Of a stretch of 64,000 nt of DNA, positions 47,601-57,488 are shown piece after piece (the first letter of the stretch is position 1; the number at the start of each line of letters is the position of its first letter). Location: assembly GCF_905475465.1 (NCBI RefSeq), contig NC_062248.1:2108001-2172000 (forward strand), written 5' to 3'. Origin of the DNA: Pieris napi (taxonomy: Eukaryota > Arthropoda > Insecta > Lepidoptera > Pieridae). The notes beneath the pieces are model-generated. The model saw nothing but the letters and a program-made list of their open reading frames with translations, searched no databases and was not told where the DNA came from. The translations under genes were made by a program, and so were the position numbers.

Positions 47601-49691
47601 AAGACGTATTATCGTAGTTTTTTTATGTAATAGGAGGCCCGGCCCATTGGCACACACATTGCCAGAAAGCTCGCCAGTTCCTTGCCGGCCTTTTAGGAAT
47701 TGGTTGGCTTTATCTACGTATCTTTAAAAAGTTATTTTTGTATGGATCTTTGAATTCGGAATTAATTAATTAAAATAAAGTTATGGAATTATGTCACTTA
47801 ATATCAGCTAGGAATGATACTAATCTAATAATAGAAAGCATAGATATATAGATTTAGTATTAAAGATTTAGTTGGGACCTAGTTGGTAGTACCAGTGATC
47901 CCAGGGCTGGTGCTTTCCTCGCTCAACGAATAAGTATCGCAATACAACGAGGGAATACTAGCATTAAAGGTCTGCCACAGGGAGAAAACTTTTAAAATTT
48001 GCATTAATTTTCTATTTATTCATTTTTAACTATTATTATTACTATGTAGGTTAAGAATATTGTAAATACTATATAATGAATTTAGTATAAATTGACAGAA
48101 AGAGGAAAACTGTATAAAATAATTTAATAAAATGATACACTTTTCTGTAAAAATATTTCAGTCCAAGCTACCAAACTTTGTTTCTATTTAGGTATAACAT
48201 CCAACATTAACCTTTAATTCACCTCGTGATTGCTCACTAATAACTTGACCCAGATATTTCAATACCCTTAAAATATCACTCCGACCTACTAAATAGTAAT
48301 TAAAAACAGATTAGCTTGTCAGTATTTTATCTTATATTTATTTTAAATATTAAAATTATATTCATAAAATCCTATTTAAAGTAAGGATCTCTTTCATTAT
48401 AATTAATGCCAGAACGTTTAGTTTATTTTTATTGTTATTCCATCTTAATTTCTTATTTTGCACAGGTTTTCCAACATCGAACTAAAATCGCTTGCCCTGA
48501 ATTAGATTTATTTATTAAGCATTCCTTACAGGGGAAACTCAACTGAGCCCAGTAATCAGGTGCGGCCCCAAAAACTTCCACTTCTCTAAAGGGGTCGTCC
48601 TCACTTTCCCGCACTGTGCCGCCCTAAAAAGCTCAAGCTGGATGCTCTCAATACTGCAAAAGCCCGAGGAAATCAATTCAAGAGAATGGAGAAAAGTTCT
48701 AACACTCGGTCAAGAAACTCCGGGAACACCAATATTCGCTCAAGTCGATCCAACTAAAGTTTATTTAGTGTGTGAATTTCTCAGTGACTTCGTTCTTATC
48801 GGCCGAAGTTTCAATGGCCTAGATGCGAAACTTTTGAAGCTAGGCATATTTGTTAACAAAACCAGCGACGATCATTATTGCTTAAACGTCCGAGTGTGCA
48901 ATGATACACCGTACGCGTTCTACGAGTGTTTTGAAAACGAAAGGCGCGCGGGCGGGTACTTGTTGTGCGAGCCGAAAACCTTGTACTTCCAAGAGAATTG
49001 CTCCGATCTCTGCTTCAACGTTCGAGATGTGGGAACGGGGTGGAAAATACAACCAGAAGCCAAGTACCAGGAGCTTTCGTACTTACACGTTTGGAACATG
49101 AGCGTTAGGTCTTTGTACTGTGTTTTCGCGTTGACCCAAATCGACGCGATCAATTGCCTGGAACTAAACATAACGGTGTATCAGAAACAGAAACAATCGA
49201 ATTCCGTCAATTTCAATTTGAAAACGAATGATTTTAATTCCAATCTCAATTGTAATAAACGATTTAGCTACTCCGGCACGGAGATGGGATATACAGTTAA
49301 TATTCTGGAGAATCCATTCAATTATTCGTCGTTATCGAAAAAAGAGGACAAGTATGATTTTATTTACAGGAACGGAAACAGAAATTACACGTTGGACAAT
49401 AATTATTATAGGATTAACGTGTTGACGAAGTCCGATAGGGTGATATTGTGTAAATTGTTGGACAGCCAGTCGTCGAAAGGGAACGATTGGAGATTGCTGG
49501 CTGAGAAATTGAAATTGACGTCGTATTATTACTATTTCTCGAACACGTGCTCTCCCACAGAGAATATATTGAATCTTTGGATATGTAGGAACAATGATGC
49601 GAATATGTTGGTTAATTTGTCGAGGATTTTTAGAGAGATGTCGAGGGTGGATTGTGCGACTGTTGTTGAACGACGATGCTTTCCTAATTAG
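35632..49691 (+). CDS. unc-5: Netrin receptor Unc-5, complete
   Basis: Single-pass receptor for Netrin that mediates repulsive axon guidance and cell migration. Thirteen exons sum to 3156 nt (1051 residues): 35632-35698, 35910-36286, 36675-36885, 39915-40114, 40661-40739, 43088-43267, 43698-43754, 44412-44573, 44981-45112, 45565-45727, 46718-46833, 47253-47504, 48532-49691. Layout: signal peptide 1-20; acidic region about 24-110; Ig1 about 113-218; Ig2 220-311 (YTCVAENVAG); TSP1 repeats 313-371 (GGWTAWSTWSDC) and 392-434 (GRWSKWSEWSRC); membrane segment about 448-471; ZU5 from about 628 (GVSLFIPDGVV); UPA in the last exon (LSPVIRCGP onward); death domain about 970-1045 (DWRLLAEKLKL). Domain order and number match Unc5. 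The last exon is unusually long (1160 nt) and holds the end of ZU5, UPA and death domain. All borders are GT/AG and phases agree. Introns are rich in repeats, and a decayed copy of the Ig2 exon sits at about 37855-37920. Confidence 0.95.
37060..37290 (+). mobile_element. LINE 3' end fragment, family L
   Basis: Encodes LPTEVFPNQFDLGSFKKRAY with upstream remnants, then AAAGGCCGGCAGCGCACTTG. In an Unc-5 intron. Confidence 0.65.
37855..37920 (+). pseudogene. Decayed duplicate of the Unc-5 Ig2 exon
   Basis: Inside the intron between Unc-5 exons 3 and 4, this stretch matches the start of exon 4 (39930-40010). Shared blocks in the same order include AGCACCCCAATC, GTGAAATTGAA, CATTCC and TGTGAGCC, with small gaps that break the frame and an in-frame TAG. 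The similarity starts near the 5' end of the exon, and no working donor is seen. This is best read as an old tandem exon duplication that has decayed. Confidence 0.72.
38261..38485 (+). repeat. SINE family A
   Basis: CTTCAGCGTGCGACTC, ATAGGTTCGATTCCC, ACATCGTGAGGAAAC and TTGTAGCGCCAC. In an Unc-5 intron. Confidence 0.8.
38862..39733 (+). mobile_element. Repeat family M, copy 3, interrupted by a Helitron
   Basis: Matches copy 1 from TTTTTACGGAACGTCACGAAG through CTCTAAGTCTCGGAAAT, then resumes after a 424-bp insert with ATAAACAAGAGTTAAAAATTA and the end GCCAAAGAAGTTTCACTT. Confidence 0.75.
39253..39676 (+). mobile_element. Helitron-like element in repeat M copy 3
   Basis: Begins TCTATATATATAAAAATG, ends GGCCAGCTAG followed by T. 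The A|TC...CTAG|T layout is that of Helitrons. Non-autonomous, 424 bp. Confidence 0.75.
40805..41070 (+). repeat. SINE family A
   Basis: TTGGCCTAGTGGCTTCAGCG head, GGTGAAGGAAAACATCGTGA core and AGAGGTTGTAGCC end. The B box region is deleted. Starts 65 bp after an Unc-5 exon. Confidence 0.8.
41185..41370 (+). mobile_element. LINE 3' end fragment, family L
   Basis: Encodes KPPIEVLPNQYDIRSFKKRV then LLKDRQRTREFSGIESVHGR. In an Unc-5 intron. Confidence 0.65.
42059..42196 (+). pseudogene. Truncated Harbinger transposase N-terminus
   Basis: Begins ATG and reads 45 residues, with basic core KKRIKRKKWAKHWF and then REKYTHLNLLN before TAA. The basic W..W stretch followed by Y(T)H-LL is the usual beginning of Harbinger transposases (nuclease superfamily DDE_Tnp_4). 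The rest, including the catalytic DDE residues, is deleted. It overlaps the antisense MADF ORF end. Confidence 0.72.
42093..42599 (-). CDS. MADF-domain accessory protein of the Harbinger element
   Basis: A 168-residue ORF. Residues about 20-110 form a MADF (Myb/SANT-like) domain: FILVLETLPEIWDSS, then the helix around KVKRVNAYEQLLQIFKK and INSLKSNYRKELKKI. PIF/Harbinger elements encode such a DNA-binding partner beside the transposase, and that position fits here. After about residue 138 the frame runs through the deletion junction into the antisense of the transposase start, so the last 30 or so residues are a product of the deletion rather than an ancestral C-terminus. Whether it is still expressed is unknown. 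Confidence 0.8.
   Translation of the reverse strand: MEEDAHIESAPAALQTNDQKHLKEFILVLETLPEIWDSSNANIINKVKRVNAYEQLLQIFKKIKPGATAKDVIAKINSLKSNYRKELKKITDSKRSGAAAENVYNPKSWVFHMLKFLNKNEKPIDSRPFLGIPEFNLINSDVYIFLYLETNVSPISFALYVFSMLSLI
43605..43675 (-). mobile_element. Dispersed repeat R, short inverted copy
   Basis: TTGGTCCCTGTGGCAGTCTA then CAGCATTTCCTCGCTGTATT on the plus strand, i.e. the inverse of the other copies. In an Unc-5 intron. Confidence 0.55.
43880..44080 (+). mobile_element. LINE 3' end fragment, family L
   Basis: Clearest copy: MWNQLPTEVFPNQFDLGSFK then KRAYQFLKGRQCNCETSG, followed by GTATCACTTAACATCAGATG. In an Unc-5 intron. Confidence 0.7.
46224..46291 (+). repeat. 17-bp tandem repeat
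   Basis: Unit ATCTTATTATATAATAT repeated four times (starts 46224, 46241, 46258, 46275). In an Unc-5 intron. Confidence 0.9.
47625..47715 (-). mobile_element. LINE 3' end fragment, family L
   Basis: Minus strand: short degraded piece with TAGGAGGCCCGGCCCATTGG and CTTGCCGGCCTTTTAGGAAT on the plus strand. Confidence 0.5.
47890..48075 (+). mobile_element. Dispersed repeat R, LINE 3'-end type
   Basis: CTCGCTCAACGAATAAGTAT, CGCAATACAACGAGGGAATA, GCCACAGGGA and a TTATTATTACTATGTAGGTT tail. Shared with 51290, 52145, 63735 and, inverted, 43605. Confidence 0.6.
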
Positions 49692-50814
49692 ACTGATCTT
49701 TATAATTGATGCAAAAATCAATACAATTCATAAAAAGTATCTCTGTTTTCATTACGGCGTATGGACAATTTATCAGAACGAGATTAAAGACACTTTAAGA
49801 ATGTAATTAGAATTGTTTAGTTATGAATAAGGAAGGAAGTTGTTTAAAAATATTTATTTGCATCTGTTTTAAATTTCGTACCTCTCATTTTATTTTATGT
49901 AACAAATGCACACGATAGTTTTAACTTAGATTGATTTCACGAGTGATAATTTTTTTACGCACAATCGTTTCAAATGTAGTGAATATTTTGAGTAAATCTT
50001 TTTGTCATTCATGGAATTGATGAACTATGGCGAGTGATACTTCTAGTTCAAAATGAAGTTTCAACACATGATAAACATCAGTACGAATTAGTAGTTCAAT
50101 GGGACTCTGGTTAAATGACGTCATCATGTGTTTTTTATGTCAATTGTCAACTATTCTCGAAAATTGAAATCGCAATTGATATGCCGCGGTTAGATCGATG
50201 TGTCACTTTGACCCACAATTTTACAGGTATAATGTATGATTATTATGTGATACGCCAGCTGCGGCTATTTCTTATTCATCAATTCCATGGTCAAAGTAAT
50301 AATAAAACGTTGTAGATAATGATTGAACCACCATATAATGTTGAAAATTAATGTCAATTGTCATTATGAATCAAAGCAATTGTCGAAAAATGATTTAAAA
50401 TGGATGAACAATGAAGACGTGGCTTCGGCATTTAACAAGACCTGGCTGTATGGGCTAAAGTCCTTTGCCTTTCCCATTAGGGATAAATTAATATCATCCT
50501 CATCAAAGCAATTGTTCTTACCTTTGACTTATCGTCAACATCAACGTCAAAATGGCAATTTCAGAAACTGATTTATCGGATTAAAAATTTACGCTTAATA
50601 ATAATTTCTATTAACAACATTGATGGCGTTTATAAGTAAATTATTATTACAGATTTGGTATTAATCCTAAATCCGATTAATTAGTTTACAAATATCACGT
50701 AATGTTTTGTAAAATATGTAGGCCAAACAAAAGAGTATGTTTTAAACATAATAGCTATGTAAAGAGAACCAATAGAATGGTATAGATAAGAATAGTAGTG
50801 GTTTAAATTTTTGA

Positions 50815-50820
50815 AATAAA
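50815..50820 (+). other. Possible poly(A) signal of unc-5
   Basis: AATAAA about 1.1 kb after the stop; another AATAAA at 50301-50306 is an alternative. No gene or recognised repeat lies between the stop and this site, which would be 3' UTR. Confidence 0.35.
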
Positions 50821-51289
50821 TTTTTAAAATATACCTACATGTTTTTTATTTAAACAATTATATACGTATATATATTTCAAAATGGATTGTGAGGAAGTTG
50901 CATGGATCTGGTTTCTTAAGTTCTTATGTCATTTTCACACGAGTAGGTATATACTTTCAATAACATATTTTCGTAATTATCCTCATTTTAACATGTTATG
51001 TTTGAGAATTTAAGTTACTGAGAAAGGAAAAGAAACAATTTGATATAGCAACAGGAACAATAATTATATTATCGATAACAACAATTTATCAAAATCGATT
51101 CAAAATAATCCATTGCTTTAGAATTGTAAGGATTTACAGTATCAGTTAACGAGCCTTCGTTATAGATGTTAAACATAATTAATATATATTAAACGTAGGG
51201 TAAGATTACGTCAAAAATCTTTCCACCAACTTCGATTTTGTTCCCTTTGAAGTAGAGACACTTGGGCCAAGTGCACAGGCGCTAATTAA

Positions 51290-51500
51290 AGAATTAAGTT
51301 GGCGCCTGTGCTGTTCTGGTGACCCCAGAGCTGGTAATTTTCTCGCTCAACGAATAAGTATCGCAATACAGCGAGGAAATGCTGTCAACTTTAAAGGTAC
51401 AATGCCACAGGGACCAAACTAATTGATTTATTTAAAAACATTTTTAATTATTTTTATTATTACTGTGTAGGTAAAGAAAATTGTAAATACTCTTTATTTG
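51290..51500 (+). mobile_element. Dispersed repeat R
   Basis: TTCTCGCTCAACGAATAAGT, CAGCGAGGAAATGCTG, GCCACAGGGACCAAAC and TATTACTGTGTAGGT tail. Confidence 0.62.
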
Positions 51501-51800
51501 ATTGTTATGTTTAGGTTTTAAAATGTATTGACATCAATGTTTTTTGACATATGGAAGTACGTGCTAAGTCTCATTTCCGAATGTCACCTTTATAGACTTA
51601 CTTTCAACTGTTGTGGGAACTTAAATTCGTAAGTTTACACTATTCACTCGGAAAGTGATAGATTTAGATTTCCGAATAGTTTTATTGATTTAAATCAAGG
51701 TTCCCACAGTTGTATCAGGTCAAATCGTTTTGTATTTTAGGTATTGCGAAAAAGTTACTTCTTTCTTAAAATCGGTTCAAGCATATAATCCAAACATATA

Positions 51801-52118
51801 TCTTAATATATATATAAATTACGTGTCAGGTTGTTTGTCCGCAATGGACTCTTAAACTACCGAACCGATATCAATCAAATTTGCACACCGTGTGCAGTTT
51901 GATCTAACTTAAAAGATAGGATAGCTTACATCTCAATTTATACCCGCAATATTATTTTATTGCAAATATTTGTTTATTGTTTGATACAATTCTAACAGAA
52001 GGCGCTGTGTTAAAAGTACCAACGTTTCACATAACTTCTACCGTTTCCCTTGAATAATTTACTACTATGTAATATAACGAAAACCTTAGCCACAGCAACG
52101 CATGGCCGGTCTGCTAGT
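51801..52118 (+). mobile_element. Helitron-like element
   Basis: Starts TCTTAATATATATATAAATT after A, ends GGCCGGTCTGCTAG before T. 318 bp, no ORF. Confidence 0.65.
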
Positions 52119-52144
52119 TTTAATATAAATTTTAATTATTTTTA

Positions 52145-52400
52145 TTAGATTTTGTTCCCTTTGGAGTAGAGACTCTTGGGCCGGGGTTCAAGTACACAGG
52201 CCCTAATTATATTGAAGTTGGCGCCTGATAGATAGTACGGGTGAGCCACTGGAGTTTTTCTCGCTCAATGAATAAGTACAGCAAGAAAATACTGCCAGAA
52301 TGAAAGGAGCAACAGTGACCAAACTTTTAAATAAAATTTTGTTTTATATATATCCTATTATTATTAATAATTAAAAAATGTAAATACTCTAAATATGTTT
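52145..52400 (+). mobile_element. Dispersed repeat R
   Basis: Same family, more degraded: TTCTCGCTCAATGAATAAGT, GAAAATACTGCCAG, GTGACCAAACTTTT. Confidence 0.58.
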
Positions 52401-52892
52401 CAATTGATCTGTCTAATTTTAATATATAAAATTTATATGATATACAAACGAGACATACATTCTCTCAGCAGACATGACCAGCATACCAAGTGCAGAATGT
52501 CTTATGGCGTGGCGATTTGCAGTGCAAATTCCAGGAATTGAACCCATAACATTGTGGGAAACATACATATTTATATAGTATATTATAAGATAGTTCCTCA
52601 TACACATTGACAGTAGTAGTACCTAGTAGTAGTAAATATACTAAGACTTGTCGTTCATGACATTAACGGCGAGTGATATTTTTGGGCGGAATAACGAACT
52701 TTTATAGGAATTTCGATTGCAATATAAATTTTTCGTAACTCTTAATCAAACATCACTACATAGTATTTAATTCAATAGGATTCATAATTAAATGACGTAA
52801 TATGTTCTTTAGGTCAATTGTCAACTATTCTCGATAATTTGATTTAGTTAAATTGCTGTATCGCCACTTTGACGCACAATTTTATACAGTTA

Positions 52893-52975
52893 CTAGCTGA
52901 TCCGGCAAACGTCGTTTTGCCATGTTTATCATTTATAATAAAAAACACCGCGACACGAGAATTTTATATATATGA
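52893..52975 (-). mobile_element. Minimal 83-bp Helitron-like element
   Basis: Keeps both ends of the family at 57177 (CTAGCTGATCCGGCAAACG and CGACACGAGAATTTTATATA) with almost all interior lost. Flanking A and T fit Helitron insertion. Confidence 0.65.
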
Positions 52976-53047
52976 TTATTATGCATGTCTGTTACGCGGT
53001 ACGTTAGCTCTGCCTAATTGTTAATGGATTTTACTTTGCTGTGAGCA

Positions 53048-53325
53048 GCAGGTTGGCCTAGTAGCTTCAGCGTGCAACTCTCATACCTGAGGTCTTAGGT
53101 TCGATCCCGGCTGTGCACCAATGGACTTTCTTTCTATGTACGCATTTAACATTTGCTTAAACGGTGAATGAAAACATCGTGAGGAAACATGGACCCAAAA
53201 AATCGACGGCGTGTATCAGGTACTGGAGGCTGATCACCTACTTGCCTATTAGATTTAAAAATGATCATGAAACAGATTCAGAAATCTGAGGCCAAGACCT
53301 AAAGAGGTTGTAGCGCCACTGATTT
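53048..53325 (+). repeat. SINE family A
   Basis: Near full-length: GTTGGCCTAGTAGCTTCAGC, GGTTCGATCCC, ACATCGTGAGGAAAC, AGGTTGTAGCGCCAC. Confidence 0.85.
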
Positions 53326-53631
53326 TATTGAGAAGCTGGTTAGGCTGTAGTCTCACTAATAAAAAAATGGACGACTCGTTGACTCATCAGCAGAATTTAT
53401 ATTAAAGCAAAAATGTAATGCTAAATAATTTGTATGACACGGATCCCGTGTTTTCTGACCTGGATACAGAGTATTAAAGTATTTACGTGAGGGCTGGAGG
53501 CACCCGCGATTGCATTGTTAAATAATTGATATCAACTTCTACATTGCTCTGTATTGGTTTGGCGTGTGCCATGAGTTAGAGCGTTATAGTACGGTTGATT
53601 TAAATTAAAATATCTGTGTTGCGGAAGCATA

Positions 53632-54021
53632 TCTATATATATAAAAAGAAAATGGTGTTCGTTTGAGGCTCTTTCACGCTTAAACCACTGATCGTATCGA
53701 CATGAAACTACCACCATTCGATGCGAAATTTCCTAGATGGTGTATGGCTATTTATTTATTAAATTCCAACGTTCCTTCATTTTTTTATTGCTCTTTTACT
53801 TTTATGAAAATTTATCCATACGGACTTCACCGCGGAAACATTCGGGGAGGCTTCCTAGAACCTCTAAACGTCAACATCTGTTAAAAACTCGATTTTCGAA
53901 ATATTTAAATTTTCTTAGCGGGAAGTTAAAAAGAAGAATAATAAAAATATGAAAAAAAATAAAATAATGAAACATAAAATTTATTTTAATTCGTCCAGCA
54001 AAGCGGGCGCGAAACGGCTAG
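53632..54021 (+). mobile_element. Helitron-like element
   Basis: Starts TCTATATATATAAAAAG after A, ends GCGAAACGGCTAG before T. 390 bp. Confidence 0.7.
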
Positions 54022-54044
54022 TTTATAATATGTGTGTTTTATTG

Positions 54045-54135
54045 TAAAAAACAACGCACTTGCGAGCCCTCTGACATAGAGTGTGTCCATGGACGGCGTT
54101 ATCACTTAACATTTGTATTGTATTTTACAAAAAAA
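54045..54135 (+). mobile_element. LINE 3' end fragment, family L
   Basis: AACGCACTTGCGAGCCCTCT, GTCCATGGACGG and TATCACTTAACATTTG. Confidence 0.5.
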
Positions 54136-54471
54136 ATCAAAGGACTCTTCCGTCAAAATAACAGTCCAAACCCATAGTTCTTGTCCTCTGATTTCTGTGT
54201 GTTTAACGATATTATTTTCTCAATACGCAAACAATAGCCTTCTATAACTAACACACATTTTTAGATCTAACGCATTCCATTTGTATGAGTAAGATGATAT
54301 GTTAATAAAATAAAACATAACTTTAAGCTTATAATTCACAAGAAAAATATAAAAATGATAAAACAACTTCGCATTTCTATCATTGCTTATTGTGTCCGAA
54401 ACATTGAGGCATATATTTTATACAAATTATCCTTGGATACTATACCTATGGCTAATATACAGACCTAAAAA

Positions 54472-54724
54472 GGTACTTGCCTCAGATTTTTGTGTCTGTT
54501 TTATGATAATTTGTCAATCTAATAGACAAGATGATCAGGCCTCCTGGGCCTGACACACGCCGTCGACTTTTTGAGTCTAAGATAAGTCGGTTTTCTCGCG
54601 ATTTTTTCACCGTTGAAGCGAATGTTAAATGTGCACCGACAGAAAGTCCATTGGTGCACAGCCGGGGATCGAACCTACGAAGTCAAAGATGAGAGTCGCA
54701 GGAAGACACTAGGCCAACACTGCT
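54472..54724 (-). repeat. SINE family A
   Basis: Minus copy: CACGCCGTCGACTTTTTG, GGGGATCGAACC (B box complement), CTAGGCCAACACTGCT. Confidence 0.82.
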
Positions 54725-55600
54725 ACTTAGATATTATATTTATATTAATATTTCCAGTATTTTTTTGTATCCCGGCTGTATCCTATAACTTGGGCATGTA
54801 AGTTGAGTAAGGGTTTCACGGGCTGCCTTTCATTTCTATTAAGGGAAACCCTTAATAAAGATGAGGGTGTATATGCGTGAGGCACTGACTTTTAACACAG
54901 TACTATTATCATCCATTGATACCTTTTGTTGGCCTATGTATTTATTTATTTATTCAAATGTACCACATCATACAGAACATATCTACGGTATGTTCTTCTC
55001 TTTTAGTGCCTCTCCATTACTGGAGGTCGGCCGTCAGTATACGGTATCTTGCAAACTCTTTTATCTAAAATGAATGACAATTTAGGTAAACATAAATGCA
55101 TATATATACCTATGTACATATATAAACATTTGTGGCACATTTTAGGATGTACGGTGTGTACCCTATCTACCCACTCATGTATCCGACCTTAGTAATCCTT
55201 GATTCTGTGGCCTACGAGCTTGGAGTAAGCCGAGAATTGGCGCTTGTTCTTCATAAAATTGTTACTGGCACGGACAGTAATTCGGCAGTACTACAGTGCC
55301 TTAGCTTCAATGTGGGTACGTCAAAAGGTGACATTGTACGCCGTATCTTCATCTGCCCACACCTAGGACTAACCTTCTGAAAAGGGCACATGATTCGCTG
55401 TATTAATTTAGTCCACGTATTACATAGGTTATCGGATGTTTTTCATTGTCAGTTGAGTAAACTGTCAAAAGTTCTATTATTTGTAAGTGCCTATAATAAA
55501 TAGTTATTTTTTTGTATTTCTTATTATTCAAATTTGTTTTTCCAAATTACTTTCTTATGATTATTTTTTATATTTTTTTTAAATTAAATAAAAATAAATC

Positions 55601-55896
55601 AGTGGCGTCACAACCTTTTTAGTTCTTATTAACTTCAGAGTTTGCCAACTCAGATTTCTGTATCTGTTTTATGACTATTTGTCAATCTAATAAACAAGAT
55701 GCCTCCTGTGCCTGACACACGCCGTCGACTTTTTGTGTCTAAGGCAAGCCGGTTTCCTCACTATGTTTTCCTTCACCGTTCGAGCGAATGTTAAATGCGC
55801 ACATAGAAAGAATGTTCATTGGTGCACAGCCCCGGTTTGAACCTACGACCTCAGGGATGACAGTCGCACGCTGAAACTAAGCCAAACTATATTGCT
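55601..55896 (-). repeat. SINE family A
   Basis: Minus copy from CAGTGGCGTCACAACC through CACGCCGTCGACTTTTTG to GACAGTCGCACGCTGAA. Confidence 0.82.
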
Positions 55897-56300
55897 AAAA
55901 TCTAACATTGGACCTCCGGACTATGCCTTTAACGACTAACTAGGTCGGTTAATTTACTAAACTGGATTAAATTAAGGTTAAATTGAATGAATGAATGATA
56001 AAGTATAATACGTTAAGCAAATTTGATATAACTTGAAACATTTCTCGAACAATAAAGACGATTTATCGATGTTTTGAGATATAGTCCTGTCATATCCTTG
56101 TTCACACCTCATTGCGCTTACGAGTGTTTATCAGTACCCTCAAGTGTGCTAAGAGCATAATTTGTTACCTTTTGTGATTCGCGTGGAAACATTTCTAACG
56201 CTGTCAAACAAATTGTATGTATTTATCATATAAGACGAGGATTTTGGTTTCATACATACACTCATATTAATATTCATATTTACTGGAGCAACTGGAAAAT

Positions 56301-56446
56301 GGAAACCGGCTTACATTAGACACAAAAAGTCGACGGCGTCTGTCAGGCACAGGAGGCTGATCACCTACTTGCATATTAGATTAGATTGAAAAATGATCAT
56401 GAAACAGATTCAGCAATCTAAGGCCAAGAGCTAAAGAGGTTGTAGG
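56301..56446 (+). repeat. SINE family A, 3' half
   Basis: Begins at GGAAACCGGCTTA; includes AAAAAGTCGACGGCGT and AGAGGTTGTAGGG. The tRNA-like head is missing. Confidence 0.75.
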
Positions 56447-56693
56447 GACACTTATTTTTATATTTTTTTTATTCATTCACATCTTATTGATATACATTTA
56501 ACAAACAAACATATAAAAAATACTTCTCTAAGATGCGGTCCCTGTCCGGGAAAAGGCCTCCTCTAACTTTTTCCTTCCTGTTTATTTCTTTTTTCAGCTA
56601 CCTTTCGATCCCGTCGGCCCATCACTCTATTGGCCCTTGTCTCTTTTTCCTTTTGGACCAGTCCATTCGGTTACTGTTTTAGACTATCTGTCA

Positions 56694-57063
56694 TCTATAT
56701 AATCCTACTATTATTATGAACGCGAAAGTTTGTAAGTATGGATGGATGTTTGTTACTCTTTCACGTAAAACTACTATATGGATTTTAATGAAACTTTACA
56801 ATGATAATACATCAGAATAATACATAGGCTACAATTTATAAAGATATTGTGTGAATTGTCCAAAATATCAAGTAAGTAGGAACAATCTACCATCTGCGAG
56901 CTATTCTGGCGTGCGCTGCAAAACCGCTAGACATTTGTAATGTATGATGGAAATGTTTATCTTAAATATACAATATCTTTAGTAGGTTTTTTCTACGACA
57001 AGCTTATATATAAGCTACTCGAAATACTTATCCTGCGCAGACGAAGTCGCGGACACCAGCTAG
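56694..57063 (+). mobile_element. Helitron-like element
   Basis: Starts TCTATATAATCCTACTATT after A, ends with the GC-rich GACGAAGTCGCGGACACC then AGCTAG before T. 370 bp. Confidence 0.72.
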
Positions 57064-57176
57064 TAGAGAATTAAATGTTTGAAGATCTTTCGGACAAATT
57101 CTTGGAGTCGGTGTCAAACAGAACGGAGTCGGAACTTATTCTCAATAGACAAAGTGATTGAATAGGTTTAAACATA

Positions 57177-57488
57177 TCTAATATATAAAATTCTCGTGTC
57201 GCGGTGTTTGTGGTTAAACTCCTCCGAAACGGTTCAACCGATTCTCATGAAATTTTGTGCATATGTCTGAGAATCGGACAACATCTATTTTTCATCCCCC
57301 TAAATGTTAAGGTTAGTCCACCCCTATTTTTTTTTTTTTAATTTTACATAAAAAAAATTTTTTTTATTTTTTTATGATACAACATTAAAAAATACATACA
57401 ACTGCCAATTTTCACCCCTCTACGCTCAACCCCTATTTTTTATTATAAATGAAAAACATGGCAAAACGACGTTTGCCGGGTCAGCTAG
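57177..57488 (+). mobile_element. Helitron-like element
   Basis: Starts TCTAATATATAAAATTCTCG, ends GACGTTTGCCGGGTCAGCTAG before T. 312 bp. Best copy of the family also seen at 4607 and 52893. Confidence 0.75.

Noticed and set aside
50323..50571. 82-codon ORF downstream of unc-5
   Set aside because: Low-complexity composition and position within the likely unc-5 3' UTR; no family.
51605..51715. Inverted CAACTGTTGTGGGAAC / GTTCCCACAGTTG pair
   Set aside because: May be a small MITE, but arms are imperfect and boundaries cannot be set.
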